Source: Ignavibacteriaceae bacterium (GTDB lineage: Bacteria; Bacteroidota; Ignavibacteria; Ignavibacteriales; Ignavibacteriaceae). From it: a DNA stretch of 15,732 nucleotides. The notes under the pieces are model-generated. The model was not told the DNA's origin. It saw only the letters and a program-made list of their open reading frames with translations, and did no database searches. Made by a program: the position numbers and the translations under genes. This document shows, in pieces, positions 14,972 to 15,732 of this stretch (position 1 is its first letter; each line of letters starts with the position of its first letter). The DNA is taken from NCBI GenBank assembly GCA_025449775.1, contig JANWIS010000004.1:1-15732 (forward strand), given 5' to 3'.

Positions 14972-15732
14972 TATTCTTCCTTTAAAATTTTTTCACTTAG
15001 ATTGCAAACTTCATCAACTGTAATGTCATTAATGTTTTCTGTTTTAGATCTAACATAATATTTCTTTTCTCCGGTTGGAGCCCATTCGTCCGGATCTGTA
15101 GGCCCGAACAGAGATATCATTCTTGTTTCAGTATATCCCGCAATATGCATTGTTCCCGTATCATTTGTAATATATAAATTGAGTTGTGAAAGTAAATATG
15201 CAAGCTGCTTCACCGGTAAATTGTGAACAACTGAATATTTTATATCTGAATTATTCAAAGCAGTACGGATATCTTTTATTATTAATTCATCTTTCCACCC
15301 GGATGTTATAAGAATATAATTATTGTATTTGAAAAATAGTTTTTTTATCAGGTCAATAAATTTTCGTGTATCCCAGATGTTGGCAATCTTTCCGGCACCA
15401 GGATGAAAGCCGATTATTTTCTTCGAGCGATCAGGGAATTTTTCAGTCAGAAATTTTTGTGTCTCCTTTATTTCGTTTTCTCCGAAATTAATTTTTAACG
15501 ATTCCTTTTCTTCTTCAGTCAGATCACACCCGATTTGTCTTACAACACCAAGATTCCTTTCACTTTGATGCAAACCATTCCATTCGAAATCAGATTTAAT
15601 ATTAAGCAGATTCCCGGACGTATTAATTTCGCCATCAATCGATTTTACTCCGACTCTGAACTTTGCACTCGAAAGAAAATTAATAATGTGTGAAGTTCTG
15701 GAAACTTTGATGGTTGAAGGGACTATTCCAAC
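14971..15732 (-). CDS. Glycosyltransferase family 9 (heptosyltransferase-like), C-terminal part
   Basis: The frame is open to the right edge, so the N-terminus is missing and 253 residues are visible. They begin VGIVPSTIKVSRTSH and include an internal TTG that is not the true start. The signature of GT9 ADP-heptose:LPS heptosyltransferases is clear: FHPGAGKIANIW (109-120 of the visible part), ITNDTGTMHIAG (188-199) and SLFGPTDPDEWAP (207-219). The last two carry the donor-binding residues of the second Rossmann domain. It probably adds a heptose or related sugar to a lipopolysaccharide core on the cytoplasmic face of the inner membrane. The stop codon is shared with the aldo/keto reductase start (TAATG). 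Confidence 0.93.
   Translation of the reverse strand, partial: VGIVPSTIKVSRTSHIINFLSSAKFRVGVKSIDGEINTSGNLLNIKSDFEWNGLHQSERNLGVVRQIGCDLTEEEKESLKINFGENEIKETQKFLTEKFPDRSKKIIGFHPGAGKIANIWDTRKFIDLIKKLFFKYNNYILITSGWKDELIIKDIRTALNNSDIKYSVVHNLPVKQLAYLLSQLNLYITNDTGTMHIAGYTETRMISLFGPTDPDEWAPTGEKKYYVRSKTENINDITVDEVCNLSEKILKEE

Overview
The window looks like a chromosomal segment of a low-GC member of the Bacteroidota/Chlorobi group, with an Ignavibacteria-like organism as best guess. This is inferred from gene content: an Oar-type TonB-dependent receptor with a carboxypeptidase-regulatory N-terminus, short single-RRM RNA-binding proteins, Bacteroidota-style lipoproteins, one candidate TTG-N20-TAnnTTTG promoter and AT-rich spacers. 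No rRNA, tRNA, CRISPR array, transposase or phage gene was seen.

Layout. The left edge (1-192, minus) holds the start of a secreted protein that runs out of the window. A divergent spacer leads to an unknown lipoprotein (523-1188, plus) closed by a strong terminator. Next is an RRM gene (1424-1675, minus), then a TrpF-like isomerase (1864-2577, plus) and a large outer-membrane receptor (2737-5991, plus) with its own terminator. The receptor converges on a second, 82% identical RRM gene (6112-6363, minus). From 6501 to the right edge all genes are on the minus strand: a TPR lipoprotein, a zinc-finger/SpoIIE phosphatase fusion, a 58-residue membrane protein missed by ordinary length cut-offs, then in close succession GNAT, amidase, MOSC and membrane metallophosphoesterase genes. 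An aldo/keto reductase and a GT9 glycosyltransferase (start outside the window) follow, coupled by a TAATG overlap.

How the genes fit together. The phosphoesterase-MOSC-amidase-GNAT run (transcribed right to left, gaps of 6-27 bp) looks like one operon, possibly continuing into the small membrane protein. GT9 and the reductase form another transcription unit. The TonB receptor has no SusD partner beside it, which favours an Oar-like rather than a SusC/SusD system. The phosphatase suggests a partner-switching stress pathway, but no anti-sigma factor or STAS partner is in the window.

Most noteworthy is the RRM pair. Each gene comes as a complete ~370-bp cassette: leader, GTG-start gene, 3' end and hairpin terminator. 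The leader is as conserved as the coding part and contains an 18-nt invariant block with a CCTCC (anti-Shine-Dalgarno-like) element. That element can pair either within a local hairpin or with the gene's own ribosome binding site, and the binding site differs between the two copies while staying pairable. A 65-bp degenerate direct repeat of the trpF 5' end flanks the first cassette. Other oddities are the DksA-type zinc finger on a SpoIIE phosphatase and a metallophosphoesterase with changed metal-ligand positions.
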